A stretch of DNA of 64,000 bases from Rhizobium mesoamericanum STM3625 (GCF_000312665.1 NZ_HF536772.1:3470493-3534492), one strand, 5' to 3'; counted from the first letter of the stretch, positions 18,238 through 26,485 are shown. Notes: generated from the sequence alone by a model not told the origin. Program-made: numbers and translations.

Positions 18238-18734
18238 TTTAGGTAGGCGTTCTCCATGCGCAGAGAGTTCAGCTCCGCCAGCAGTTCTTCGCGGCTTTTT
18301 GCTTCGTCACTGTGCGAAGCTTGGGGCTGTTTTGAGATCGGCGGCTCGGGCATTGATCGGGGCCTTCCTTTGCGACGCGGGCTCAAGGCGTCGATTCCGC
18401 CAGTCTTATGGCGTCGCTCCCAATCCACCACGCTACCCTTATTGCGAATGTCGAACAGCGCCGCAGTCTGGCGGTAGGAGAGCCCATCCTCCCACATCCG
18501 CTGGAGAACCGATAGCTTGAATGCTGCGTCGTAGTGGCTGAATTTCTTCGCGAGACCGGCAGCCCCGTGCGCCTCGTAGCTTGCTACCCATTTGCGAACC
18601 GTCGCATGGTCCACGCCGAAATGCACGCAGACTTCACGAGCGCTACGCCCGCCCTTCTCACAAAACTCCACAACTGAAAGCTTAAAAGCCAGGCTGTGTT
18701 TCGACATGCAAAACCCCCGAAGGTTGTTGTCCAA
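18174..18734 (-). CDS. IS150-group transposase orfA (helix-turn-helix)
   Basis: A 186-residue protein with two HTH blocks: SAREVCVHFGVDHATVRKWV and LSYRQTAALFDIRNKGSVVDW, followed by a basic RRKGRPRSM linker and a leucine-rich heptad region ELLAELNSLRMENAYLKKL. Near its 3' end seven A (minus strand, 18234-18240) inside LKKL form a slip site; a -1 shift there leads into orfB. It binds the IS ends and, fused to orfB, makes the full transposase. Confidence 0.9.
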   Translation of the reverse strand: MDNNLRGFCMSKHSLAFKLSVVEFCEKGGRSAREVCVHFGVDHATVRKWVASYEAHGAAGLAKKFSHYDAAFKLSVLQRMWEDGLSYRQTAALFDIRNKGSVVDWERRHKTGGIDALSPRRKGRPRSMPEPPISKQPQASHSDEAKSREELLAELNSLRMENAYLKKLEALTRKQPALKKRKSSKR

Positions 18735-18850
18735 CTTTCGGGGGTCAGTTCAGAAACGGCGGGTTTTTTGCAGGCGCGCAGTTCATTCTTCGCTAACAAC
18801 TGTCGCCTATCTGTCGGCGCTACTTCTCTGACTCTGATGTTTTCGGGATC

Positions 18851-20005
18851 ATGACCATCCATCTCGACCTGGCGACTGTTCTCCTGCTGCACCAATGTTC
18901 TTTCCTGGTCGGTGCTGTGTGCTTTGTTTACATGCGTCTCCAGTCGCGCAGTGGCGAAGGGTTGGGAGCGCTCGCGGCGGGTTACTTCTCGCTAGCGTTG
19001 GCTTCGGCGCTTGCTGGATTGGGAGAACAACATCTACTGTCGCTTCCTGTTTGGGGATTCGGCAGCGTTACCCTCGGCGTCGCCGGATACGCGCTGTTCT
19101 GGATCGGCATTCGCAGATTGAGCAGCGGCAAGTCGCGACCCATGGATTGGTGGGCTCTCGCCATTCCGGCCGTGGTGGCCGTCCTTGCCTTCGCAACGCA
19201 ATTTCATGTCGTGAGCTATTTGCGTGGCAGTATCGGCAACGGCTTTGCGTTCGCGTCGCTTGCCGCCTCGGCATTCTGCATATTGCGAGATCGCGCATGC
19301 GAGCGATTGCCGGTGCGGTTCTTGCTTGCCGCCTTGATCGCGGTTGGCGCGCTATTGGCATTGCTTGTGATCGCGGGCCTTCTTGTTCCGAGCGTCGCAC
19401 CAATGACACCGATTTGGGCGTTCTTTCTGCGCATTATGTGCCAGTTCGCAATTGCGCTGTTCATCATCATCCTGGTCACGGAACGGACCGAAGCAGAATT
19501 GCGGTGTGTCGCCGAAACGGACATGCTGACAGGCATCGGCAACAGGCGCTGGTTCATGTCGTCTTTGCCGCGCTCGATGATCGAGGGCGATGCGCTGTTG
19601 CTGATGGATCTCGATTTTTTCAAGCAGGTAAATGACCGCTTCGGTCATGATGCCGGCGACGCCGTTCTCGTGTCGTTTGCCGAAGCGATCAGTCGTAGTC
19701 TGCGGCCGGGCGACAGCTTCGGCCGATTGGGTGGAGAAGAGTTCGGGCTGTACCTGCCAAAGATGACTGCAAGCGAGGCGCTCGCGACGGCGCAGAGGCT
19801 GTGCGGTGTCGCACGTGGTCTCGTCGTCGAATGCGGCGGCGAGCGGATCTCGCTGACGGTGAGTATCGGCGTTGCTATCGCAGTCGACGACCAGCGCTCG
19901 CTGACAGACCTACTCAAGTTGGCCGATGCCGCCCTCTATGCAGCAAAGGATTCCGGGCGAGATCGTGCCGTTCTATTCGATCCAAGTCTACGCGCCGCTG
20001 CGTGA
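18851..20005 (+). CDS. Membrane-bound diguanylate cyclase (GGDEF)
   Basis: A 384-residue protein. The first 210 residues contain about six to seven hydrophobic helices without a known sensor motif. The GGDEF domain follows: AETDMLTGIGNRRWF (221-235), metal Asp in LLLMDLDFFKQVNDRFGHDAGD, active motif GGEEF (294-298). An allosteric inhibition site RPGD (285-288) stands five residues before GGEEF, so product feedback is expected. No EAL domain. It makes cyclic di-GMP in response to an unknown membrane signal. The gene starts 82 bases right of the terminator T-run, so the IS insertion lies just upstream and might affect its expression. Confidence 0.93.
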   Translation: MTIHLDLATVLLLHQCSFLVGAVCFVYMRLQSRSGEGLGALAAGYFSLALASALAGLGEQHLLSLPVWGFGSVTLGVAGYALFWIGIRRLSSGKSRPMDWWALAIPAVVAVLAFATQFHVVSYLRGSIGNGFAFASLAASAFCILRDRACERLPVRFLLAALIAVGALLALLVIAGLLVPSVAPMTPIWAFFLRIMCQFAIALFIIILVTERTEAELRCVAETDMLTGIGNRRWFMSSLPRSMIEGDALLLMDLDFFKQVNDRFGHDAGDAVLVSFAEAISRSLRPGDSFGRLGGEEFGLYLPKMTASEALATAQRLCGVARGLVVECGGERISLTVSIGVAIAVDDQRSLTDLLKLADAALYAAKDSGRDRAVLFDPSLRAAA

Positions 20006-20029
20006 GGATCGGCTGCTACGGTGAGATTG

Positions 20030-21127
20030 TCAGAGGCCAAGTGCTGACAGCATCAGGAATGTTGCAAAGAGGATGAAATGCGTCATGCCCTCGATGGCGT
20101 TGGTTTCGCCGTCGTTGAGGTTGATCGCCGCCGCGATCAGCGTGATCGCCACCATCACTGTCTGGACGGGTGTCATGGCCATGATGAAAGGTTGGCCCGT
20201 ATAGAGGGCGATCGCCTCCATCACCGGCACCGTGAGGATGACGGTCGATAGCGATGCGCCCATGGCGATGTTGACGGTCGCCTGCATGCGGTTGCCGAGC
20301 GCCGCCCGTAGAGCGGTCAGGATTTCGGGCGCTGCGGAAATTGCTGCAACGACGATGGCGGTCAGGGCGAGGGGAGCGTTAGTATCCCGCAGGCCTTCCG
20401 TCATGAAGTTGGACATGAACTCCGCAAGGAGGCCAATGATGACAACGCCGATCAGGATCGTCGCGATCGACGCGGCTGTCGAATCTTCCGTCGAGTGTTC
20501 CGCCGCATCGGACTTCTTCCGGTCGCTTCGAGGATAGGCATAGCTGAAGAAGTAGCTATGCTGACCGACCTGCATGCGCAGGAACAGGCCGTAGAGCGCG
20601 ATCATCGCAACGATGGTGAAGGCGGAGTAGTAGTGCCATTTTGCGTCGGGCACGAATTCCGGGACGATCATCGAGATGCCCATGGCGGTCAGGATCATGA
20701 CGCCGTAGGTCTTGCCCGAATTGTCGTTGTATGGCTGCTCGCCGTGCTTCAAGCCGCCGAGCAGGGCGGCAAGCCCAAGAATGCCGTTTACGTCGAGCAT
20801 CAGGGCCGCGTAGATCGTGTCGCGAACGAGGGTTGGGGAGCCTTCGCCACTCATCATGATCGCAAGGATGATCACTTCTACGGCAACGGCCGACAGCGTC
20901 AGGATCATCGTCCCGTAGGGGTCGCCGACCTTGATTGCCAGAATCTCCGCATGGTGGGCAACGCGAACGGAGGCAACGACGATGGTCGCGACGAGTGCTG
21001 CCGCCGCTGTCAGCGATATGGCGCGGCCCATCTCAAGAACCGTGTGTTCCGAGAGATACGCAACAAGGGCGACGAGCGTTGCCAGCACCAGGAACATTTC
21101 GCCCTTCAGGCGCGACACGATTTGCAC
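20030..21127 (-). CDS. Calcium:proton antiporter (ChaA/CaCA family)
   Basis: Inner-membrane cation/proton exchanger with about eleven hydrophobic helices. The two alpha-repeats with acidic ion-binding residues are visible: LTLSAVAVEVIILAIMMSGE in the first half and AISAAPEILTALRAALGN with the following helix in the second. A charged cytosolic loop (YPRSDRKKSDAAEHSTEDS) divides the halves. Start is uncertain: GTG 21127 has GTGGAG before it; ATG 21097 is an alternative. Converges with the diguanylate cyclase gene across 24 bases. Confidence 0.88.
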   Translation of the reverse strand: MQIVSRLKGEMFLVLATLVALVAYLSEHTVLEMGRAISLTAAAALVATIVVASVRVAHHAEILAIKVGDPYGTMILTLSAVAVEVIILAIMMSGEGSPTLVRDTIYAALMLDVNGILGLAALLGGLKHGEQPYNDNSGKTYGVMILTAMGISMIVPEFVPDAKWHYYSAFTIVAMIALYGLFLRMQVGQHSYFFSYAYPRSDRKKSDAAEHSTEDSTAASIATILIGVVIIGLLAEFMSNFMTEGLRDTNAPLALTAIVVAAISAAPEILTALRAALGNRMQATVNIAMGASLSTVILTVPVMEAIALYTGQPFIMAMTPVQTVMVAITLIAAAINLNDGETNAIEGMTHFILFATFLMLSALGL

Positions 21128-21356
21128 GAAAAGCTCCACTGTTGAATCATCACGCCAGTCTAAAGCCGTGATTTCACATAGCAAGCGAACGCGGGTGGAG
21201 CGTCCGTTTGCAGTCTTGCAGATTTAATGGAATACTACCCCATCGGTCAGCCGGAAGCATATCGCGGCGCCCACTCGTCTCTTGCAACGCGGCCCGCGCA
21301 GAACTGGATGCAATCCGGTTAGTGTTCGGGCGCGAACAAGAAGAGGAGTGAGATGC

Positions 21357-21638
21357 ATGGTCAAGGTGGTCTACGAGGTCGTTCCTCACGACGGGGGCTG
21401 GGCCTACCGGTTGGGCGGTGTTTATTCCGAAGCATTCCCCACACACTCCGAAGCGCTCGAAGCAGCCCGTATCGTTGCGGCCGAACAGCAGGTTGGCGGC
21501 GATTCCGCTGAAATCAGCTGGCAGGATGACAAGGGCAAATGGCATGAGGAGTATGCCGAAGGCGGAGACCGGCCGGAGACCGAGGTTGTCGATGGCACCT
21601 GGAAAAGCCATTCCAGCGAAGCCTCGCCGCGCGCATGA
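21357..21638 (+). CDS. DUF2188-like small protein
   Basis: A 93-residue soluble protein: VVYEVVPHDGGWAYRLGGVY then SEAFPTHSEALEAARIVAAE, the pattern of DUF2188 proteins, in which a conserved Trp is followed by a phrase placing Ala/Ser in an amphipathic helix. Function unknown. Start ATG 21357 follows AAGAGGAG (about 21340-21347). An overlapping ATG at 21353 is out of frame. The C-terminus is acidic and Ser-rich. Confidence 0.75.
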   Translation: MVKVVYEVVPHDGGWAYRLGGVYSEAFPTHSEALEAARIVAAEQQVGGDSAEISWQDDKGKWHEEYAEGGDRPETEVVDGTWKSHSSEASPRA

Positions 21639-21661
21639 GCATGGTCGATCATCGTCGATGA

Positions 21662-22573
21662 TCAGCCCGGGCGCTTCCGCGCGGTTCCTCTCACATAATT
21701 CGTCAGGCCGCCCACGAGGGCGTCGAACGTGACGCGGTAGCGGCGTGCGGTCTTGATCGCTTCATGCATGACGACCCAGGTGTCGAGCGGTATCCGGAAA
21801 CACTCCGGCAGGACTGGCAACAGATCAGGGTCTCGTGCCGCAATTCCCATTTGGCAAATTCCGATACCCAAGCCGGCGCGAATTGCCGCGATTTGCGCGT
21901 GCGCATTCTCACTCTTGAAAGCGAAGGCTATTCCGTCCGGCAATGGAAAGCGCGCCATCATTGTCCTGATGTAGGCGCTCTGCCGGTCAAAGCCGACAAG
22001 ACGGTGTCGGGCGAGGTCGGTCATCTCCTGTGGCATTCCGTATTGCTCGAGGTACCGACGGTGGGCGTGAAAGCAAAGCGGTATCGCCCCGATGCGGCGG
22101 CCGATCAGCTGGTCCTGGACTGGTTTTGCCATTCTAACGGCAATATCTGCCTCCCGGCTGAGGAGGTCCTCGATGGCGTCTGATGCCGAGAGCTCTATTT
22201 TGAGTTCAGGATGGGCTGCCATCAGTGGTTCGAGGATCGGCGGCAACACTTCGACCCCGATGACCTCGCTGGCACTTATCCGCACGGTACCGGCAACCCG
22301 ATCGCGATGTCCCGAAGCGGTTCTTAGCAGGGCGGCAGATGTTGCGGCGAGCGTTCGGGCATAGGGTTCCAATTCAGCGGCCGCATCGGTGGGTAGGAGA
22401 CCGTTTGGCGAGCGGACGAAGAGCCTCGAACCGATCGCTCCCTCAAGCGCATCGATATGCCGTCCGACAGTCGGCTGTGTTAAGCCCAGTTCACGTGCCG
22501 CTGCCGAAAGCGATCCGTGGTCCAGCACGGCCAACAGCGTTCGGTAGAAATGCCAGTCCGGTTCCTTCTTCAT
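21662..22573 (-). CDS. LysR-family regulator
   Basis: A 303-residue LysR protein. N-terminal HTH: FYRTLLAVLDHGSLSAAARE and LGLTQPTVGRHIDALE, then the effector domain from about residue 90 (VAGTVRISASEVIGVEVLP). Start ATG 22573; the upstream extension to 23266 is antisense to the neighbouring oxidoreductase and rejected. It is divergent from an NmrA/SDR-type oxidoreductase 93 bases away, which is its likeliest target. The intergenic AT-rich stretch around 22570-22620 (TACATTTATGTA) is a possible operator. Confidence 0.9.
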   Translation of the reverse strand: MKKEPDWHFYRTLLAVLDHGSLSAAARELGLTQPTVGRHIDALEGAIGSRLFVRSPNGLLPTDAAAELEPYARTLAATSAALLRTASGHRDRVAGTVRISASEVIGVEVLPPILEPLMAAHPELKIELSASDAIEDLLSREADIAVRMAKPVQDQLIGRRIGAIPLCFHAHRRYLEQYGMPQEMTDLARHRLVGFDRQSAYIRTMMARFPLPDGIAFAFKSENAHAQIAAIRAGLGIGICQMGIAARDPDLLPVLPECFRIPLDTWVVMHEAIKTARRYRVTFDALVGGLTNYVRGTARKRPG

Positions 22574-22666
22574 ACATTTATGTATATCGGCGCCACGAAC
22601 GTCGTCAATTTTGTTTATGTAAACACGTAGGCATGATTGGCTCAGTTCAAACTGACGGAGATCATC

Positions 22667-23674
22667 ATGACAAGACAGAACGGACAGACGGCCCTGGTGC
22701 TCGGGGCAACGGGCGGGATCGGAGGGGAGGTTGCTCGCAAACTCGCCGCGCGCGGCTGGCGCGTGAGGGCGCTGAACCGAGATGCTGCAAAGGCCCGCGC
22801 AAAAGCGCCCGAGTTCGATTGGGTCCAAGGCGACGCGATGAACGCCAGCGATCTCATGACCGCGGCGCAAGGTGTCAGCCTTATCGTTCATGCCGTTAAT
22901 CCGCCGGGTTACCGCGACTGGGAAAAGCTCGTTCTTCCAATGCTCGACAACACCATTGCAGCCGCGCGTTCGGTCGGTGCGCGCGTTGTTCTGCCAGGCA
23001 CGGTTTATAATTTCGGACCGGATGCCTTTCCGGTTCTCAGAGAAGACAGCCCGCAACATCCCGTGACGAAGAAGGGAGCAATCCGCGTCGAAATGGAAAG
23101 ACGGCTGGAGCTTGCCTCGCGCACCGGCGTGCGGGTCATTATCGTTCGTGCCGGCGATTTCTTTGGGCCCGGGGCTGCAAGCAGCTGGTTCTCGCAAGGT
23201 ATGGTTACGGCGGGAAAGCCGCTCGCCACCGTCAGGAATCCGGCACGGCGTGGTGTCGGGCACCAATGGGCCTATCTGCCTGATGTTGCAGAAACGATGA
23301 TCCGTCTTATCGAATGCGGCGACCGTCTTTCATCGTTTGCCACCTATCACATGGACGGATTTTGGGACGCCGATGGTTCTCAGATGCTGGCTGCGATCAA
23401 ACGGGTCGCCAATCTCCCGGTAAAAGCGAAAGTCTTTCCCTGGTGGATGGTGCCGCTCGCTGCCCCGTTCGTTACCTTCATGCGCGAGCTGAAGGAGATG
23501 CGCTATCTCTGGCAGGAGCCGCTGCGGATGTCGAATGAACGGTTGGTCGCTGAACTCGGCAGCGAACCGCACACGCCTATCGACGAGGCCGTTTTCACGT
23601 CTTTGGTCTCGCTTGGCTGCCTGCCGACTGCCCAAGACACCGAGGCACGCCTCCCGGTCAAAGCGGATCACTAG
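22667..23674 (+). CDS. NAD(P)-binding epimerase/NmrA-like oxidoreductase
   Basis: A 335-residue Rossmann protein: TALVLGATGGIGGEVARKLA carries the GxxGxxG dinucleotide loop, LNRD follows, and VQGDAMNASDLMTAA is the adenine-contact block. It resembles extended SDR/NmrA proteins acting as sugar or flavonoid-type reductases or redox sensors; no clear YxxxK is placed in the usual position, so catalysis is uncertain. ATG 22667 chosen over a TTG at 22637 because of GGAG just before it. Divergent from the LysR gene. Confidence 0.85.
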   Translation: MTRQNGQTALVLGATGGIGGEVARKLAARGWRVRALNRDAAKARAKAPEFDWVQGDAMNASDLMTAAQGVSLIVHAVNPPGYRDWEKLVLPMLDNTIAAARSVGARVVLPGTVYNFGPDAFPVLREDSPQHPVTKKGAIRVEMERRLELASRTGVRVIIVRAGDFFGPGAASSWFSQGMVTAGKPLATVRNPARRGVGHQWAYLPDVAETMIRLIECGDRLSSFATYHMDGFWDADGSQMLAAIKRVANLPVKAKVFPWWMVPLAAPFVTFMRELKEMRYLWQEPLRMSNERLVAELGSEPHTPIDEAVFTSLVSLGCLPTAQDTEARLPVKADH

Positions 23675-23709
23675 ACCTGTTTGGAGTTGCATCGCGACGG
23701 CATCTGAAG

Positions 23710-23807
23710 ATAGCCTCAAGGATGCGCGGTTGCTCCAGTCGCTGCGGGATCGCCGCACCAATCCAGAGGATGAGGACGCCCAACAGCTCAAGAGGATCGA
23801 GCAATGA
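23710..23807 (+). pseudogene. Possible C-terminal remnant of a small gene
   Basis: A short open stretch reads SEDSLKDARLLQSLRDRRTN and then PEDEDAQQLKRIEQ before its stop, which overlaps the next gene as ATGA (23804-23807). The charged, helix-like composition and ATGA overlap look like true coding sequence, but there is no good start codon upstream (the next in-frame TTG is 23729). It may be the tail of a gene lost on the left side. Low certainty. Confidence 0.3.
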
Positions 23808-24229
23808 GCAAGAACGCCGGCGGCGCGAAGCAGATGCTGCTCTCAGGCGGCAATCCCCAGATCGCGAAAGCCGAAGGCGACGCGCCCGTAAAGCGTTACA
23901 TCGAAGAGATGCCCGGCTGGAAGAGCGGCGTCGGCAGCCGCTTGGACGCGCTGATCGTACGAACCGTGCCGAACGTCGATAAGGCGGTCAAATGGAATTC
24001 ACCATTCTACGGCATCCGGGGAAACGGCTGGTTTCTGAGCCTTCACTGCTTCACCAAGTACATCAAGGTGGCCTTCTTCCGCGGCACTTCGCTGGATCCG
24101 GTACCCCCAGGGGTGTCAAAACAGAAAGAGGTACGATACCTCGACATCCATGAAAACGATCAGCTAGATGAGGCTCAGTTCGCCGACTGGGTGAGGCAGG
24201 CAAGCCAGTTGCCCGGTGAACGGTTGTGA
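23804..24229 (+). CDS. DUF1801-domain protein 1
   Basis: A 141-residue protein of the DUF1801 (YdhG-like) family with the blocks VKRYIEEMPGWKSGVGSRLD, VPNVDKAVKWNSPFYGIRGN and GWFLSLHCFTKYIKVAFFRG. Family members are small cytosolic proteins of unknown biochemical role, with a fold related to frataxin-like iron-binding proteins. Start ATG 23804. A second, shorter family member lies 92 bases downstream, so this is a tandem pair of distant paralogues. Confidence 0.85.
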   Translation: MSKNAGGAKQMLLSGGNPQIAKAEGDAPVKRYIEEMPGWKSGVGSRLDALIVRTVPNVDKAVKWNSPFYGIRGNGWFLSLHCFTKYIKVAFFRGTSLDPVPPGVSKQKEVRYLDIHENDQLDEAQFADWVRQASQLPGERL

Positions 24230-24321
24230 GGCGAATCTGGAGGCGGCCGCTGTGGGCCCGAAGGCCGAGCGCACTGCGAAGTCGAGGTGGCTGGGTGGGC
24301 TGGAATGGAGGAAACCGACAA

Positions 24322-24735
24322 ATGAAGGCATCGGAACGCATTGATCAATTGATTGAAGGAATTGCAGACTGGCGCGGCAAGACGTTTGCCAGCGTCCGTA
24401 AAACAATTCTCGAGGTCGACCCCGGCATAGTCGAGGAATGGAAGTGGATGGGTAGCCCCGTCTGGTCTCGTGACGGAATGATCGCTGTCGCCAACGCGCA
24501 CAAGGGGAAGGTGAAGCTGACCTTCGCGCACGGAGCCAAACTCCCCGATCCCGACAAGTTGTTCAACGCGGGCCTCGAAGGCAACGCCCGTCGCGCCATC
24601 GATTTCTTCGAGGGGGAAGATGTCAATGAGCCCGCTCTAAAGAAACTCGTCCGGGCCGCTATCGATTACAACAAGAACAACCTGAAGAAGAACGCTCCGG
24701 CGAAGGCTGGAGCTAGCAAAGGCAACCAAGCGTAG
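24322..24735 (+). CDS. DUF1801-domain protein 2
   Basis: A 137-residue DUF1801 protein: RIDQLIEGIADWRGKTFASV, VDPGIVEEWKWMGSPVWSRD and VKLTFAHGAKLPDPDKLF. The tail is Lys/Ala-rich (NNLKKNAPAKAGASKGN), likely disordered. ATG 24322 is preceded by ATGGAGG (SD). Same strand and family as its left neighbour but clearly diverged, so not a recent duplication. Confidence 0.85.
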   Translation: MKASERIDQLIEGIADWRGKTFASVRKTILEVDPGIVEEWKWMGSPVWSRDGMIAVANAHKGKVKLTFAHGAKLPDPDKLFNAGLEGNARRAIDFFEGEDVNEPALKKLVRAAIDYNKNNLKKNAPAKAGASKGNQA

Positions 24736-24830
24736 CGCCTGCATTTTTTTAACAATCGACGCAGCGGACTTTTGGCCCGTTGCGTCGATCGAACATTGCG
24801 CCACGCCGGTTACGGTCTCGGAAAAGAAGA

Positions 24831-24850
24831 TCCCGCCCCAGATGGCGGGA
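24831..24850. terminator. Inverted repeat, probable shared terminator
   Basis: TCCCGCC / GGCGGGA with a six-base loop between the DUF1801 gene and the converging Old Yellow Enzyme gene. The plus strand continues CCTTTGTC, the minus strand TCTTCTTTTCC, so it may stop both transcripts. Confidence 0.65.
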
Positions 24851-24871
24851 CCTTTGTCGTTAAGTGGGGGC

Positions 24872-25993
24872 TCAGGCGGCCTTTTCTTGGGTCGGATAGT
24901 CGACGTATCCGGCGGCACCGCCGCCGTAAAGCGTTGCCTGGTCAAGGACTGCTAGGGGCGCATTGTCCTTAAGGCGCTGGACGAGGTCCGGATTGGAGAT
25001 GAACGGTTTGCCAAACGCAACGAGGTCGGCGCGGCCGCTTTCGACGGCGTCGATTGCCATGTCACGGTCATAACCGTTATTGACCATCCAGCTCGCCTTT
25101 CCACCCGCCTTCTCGTAGGCGTCGCGAAGCGCCTTGTAGTCGAAGGGCTTGTCACCCTGCTGATAGTTGCGATCGCCACCGGTCGCACCCTCGACGACGT
25201 GGATATAGGTGAGATCATACTTTGCCAGACCTTCAACCACATAGGTGAAGATTGACTGCGCATCCGGGTCGGAGGAGTCGTTTGCCGGCGTCACGGGCGA
25301 AATCCGGATGCCGGTGCGGCGAGCGCCGATCTCGGCGGTGATGGCGTCGACGACTTCGAAGAGGAAACGTGCGCGGTTTTCGACAGAGCCACCATATTGA
25401 TCCGTGCGGTCGTTGATGCCGGAGCGCAGAAACTGGTCGATCAGGTAGCCGTTTGCAGCGTGGATTTCGACTCCGTCGAAACCAGCTTCGATCGCGGCGC
25501 GCGCTGCCTTGCGATAGTCTTCGACAATGCCCGGGATCTCGGACGTTTCGAGGGCACGCGGCTCAGAGGTCGGCACGAAGCTTCCCGTACCATCCGGATT
25601 GACGAGATAGGTCTTGGACTTCGCGGCCGTATTCGTCGAGGAGACGGGCTTGCCGCCGTTCGGCTGCAGCGTCGTGTGCGAGATACGGCCGACATGCCAC
25701 ATCTGAACGACAATCTTGCTGCCCGCCGCATGCACGGCGTCAGTCACTCGCTTCCATCCGTCGATGGCTTCCTTAGAGTAGAGACCGGGAACGTTCGCAT
25801 AGCCCTGGCCTTGATGCGTAATGGCGGTTGCCTCGGTCACGATCAGCCCAGCGCCTGACCGCTGGCGGTAGTATTCGACGTTGAGGTCGTTCGGAACGGC
25901 GCCCGGCGAGCGGTTACGCGTAAGCGGCGCCATCACGATGTGGTTCTTGATGGCAATATCGCCAACGTTGGTCGGTTCGAAAAGCTTGCTCAT
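24872..25993 (-). CDS. Old Yellow Enzyme-family alkene reductase
   Basis: A 373-residue FMN flavoprotein that reduces activated C=C bonds, nitro-esters or N-ethylmaleimide. Motifs: KNHIVMAPLTRNRSPGAVPN at the FMN site, MWHVGRISH, the substrate-binding pair in EIHAANGYLIDQFLRSGIND (His-Ala-Ala-Asn) and VAFGKPFISNPDLVQRL near the C-terminus. Start ATG 25993 with AAAGGAC before it. The ArsR gene upstream on the same strand could regulate it, though 198 bases lie between. Confidence 0.93.
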   Translation of the reverse strand: MSKLFEPTNVGDIAIKNHIVMAPLTRNRSPGAVPNDLNVEYYRQRSGAGLIVTEATAITHQGQGYANVPGLYSKEAIDGWKRVTDAVHAAGSKIVVQMWHVGRISHTTLQPNGGKPVSSTNTAAKSKTYLVNPDGTGSFVPTSEPRALETSEIPGIVEDYRKAARAAIEAGFDGVEIHAANGYLIDQFLRSGINDRTDQYGGSVENRARFLFEVVDAITAEIGARRTGIRISPVTPANDSSDPDAQSIFTYVVEGLAKYDLTYIHVVEGATGGDRNYQQGDKPFDYKALRDAYEKAGGKASWMVNNGYDRDMAIDAVESGRADLVAFGKPFISNPDLVQRLKDNAPLAVLDQATLYGGGAAGYVDYPTQEKAA

Positions 25994-26191
25994 TAGAGTC
26001 CTTTCTTGGTGCTTGAAGATCACTCGGCCGAGGCGGACGGGCCTGCCATTCGGCAAAGGGACAGGCGAGGGGCGGTTGCTACACGCCCGATCAACGGAGG
26101 CTGCAAGCAGTACTGCCCGGTCGTCGTGTTCGCAGGCATGGTGGCGAGCACAGGTGCGCTCGCACGACGCATCGCGAAGGCGACCGGCATC

Positions 26192-26485
26192 CTACAGATC
26201 CCTTGAGAGTTGATTGAGGAAAGCCGCGATGGTTTCCTCGTTGCGCTTGTAGAAGATCCATTGGCCGACACGCCTTGTCGTGACAAGGCCTGCTCGGCTC
26301 AATGTGCCTAGATGTGCTGACACAGTCGATTGAGAGAGACCGCAGCGCTCAAACTGGCTGGCGCATACGCCCATTTCTAGCGGATGCTCCTGTGAGGAGA
26401 AGTGATCCCTAGGATTCTTCAGCCAGTTGAGGATCTCCATCCGTGTCGGATGGGCTATCGCCTTCAGGATTTCGTCTTTATCCAT
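26192..26485 (-). CDS. ArsR-family HTH regulator
   Basis: A 97-residue winged-helix repressor. It has the usual AIAHPTRMEILNWLK entry, the recognition region CGLSQSTVSAHLGTLSRAGL and the wing VTTRRVGQWIFYKR. Two Cys (VCASQFERCGLSQ) stand just before the recognition helix, near but not in the classical CVC position, so redox or metal sensing is possible but unproven. Such genes often sit beside Old Yellow Enzymes. Start ATG 26485. Upstream lie the AbcR sRNAs on the same strand. Confidence 0.88.
   Translation of the reverse strand: MDKDEILKAIAHPTRMEILNWLKNPRDHFSSQEHPLEMGVCASQFERCGLSQSTVSAHLGTLSRAGLVTTRRVGQWIFYKRNEETIAAFLNQLSRDL

Larger units (their letters stand above)
17317..18752 (-). mobile_element. 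IS3-family, IS150-group insertion sequence, 1436 bp
   Basis: The ends are inverted repeats: TGAACTGACCCC at 17317 and, inverted, TGAACTGACCCC at 18752, continuing with about 21 of 25 matching positions. The flanks show a four-base direct repeat GAAA (17313-17316 and 18753-18756), the target duplication. Inside are orfA (helix-turn-helix) and orfB (DDE integrase) on the minus strand, with an A7 slip site between them, as in IS150-group elements. The orfB frame is interrupted once. The element lies in the loop of the aatA terminator. Confidence 0.95.
17306..18769 (+). terminator. aatA intrinsic terminator, split by an IS
   Basis: The left arm CCCGCCG (17306-17312) plus GAAA, and on the other side of the IS GAAA plus the right arm CGGCGGG (18757-18763) and six T (18764-18769), form a textbook terminator when the IS is removed: a seven-pair GC stem, a GAAA loop and a T-run. 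It lies 32 bases after the aatA stop. In the present state the arms are 1.4 kb apart. Confidence 0.88.

Noticed and set aside
22574-23266. N-terminal extension of the LysR gene to 23266
   Set aside because: It would be antisense to the NmrA-like gene; a standard LysR N-terminus starts at 22573.
26006-26206. 66-codon plus-strand frame between the Old Yellow Enzyme and ArsR genes
   Set aside because: No SD or known motif; it runs antisense into the promoter and the ArsR 3' end.
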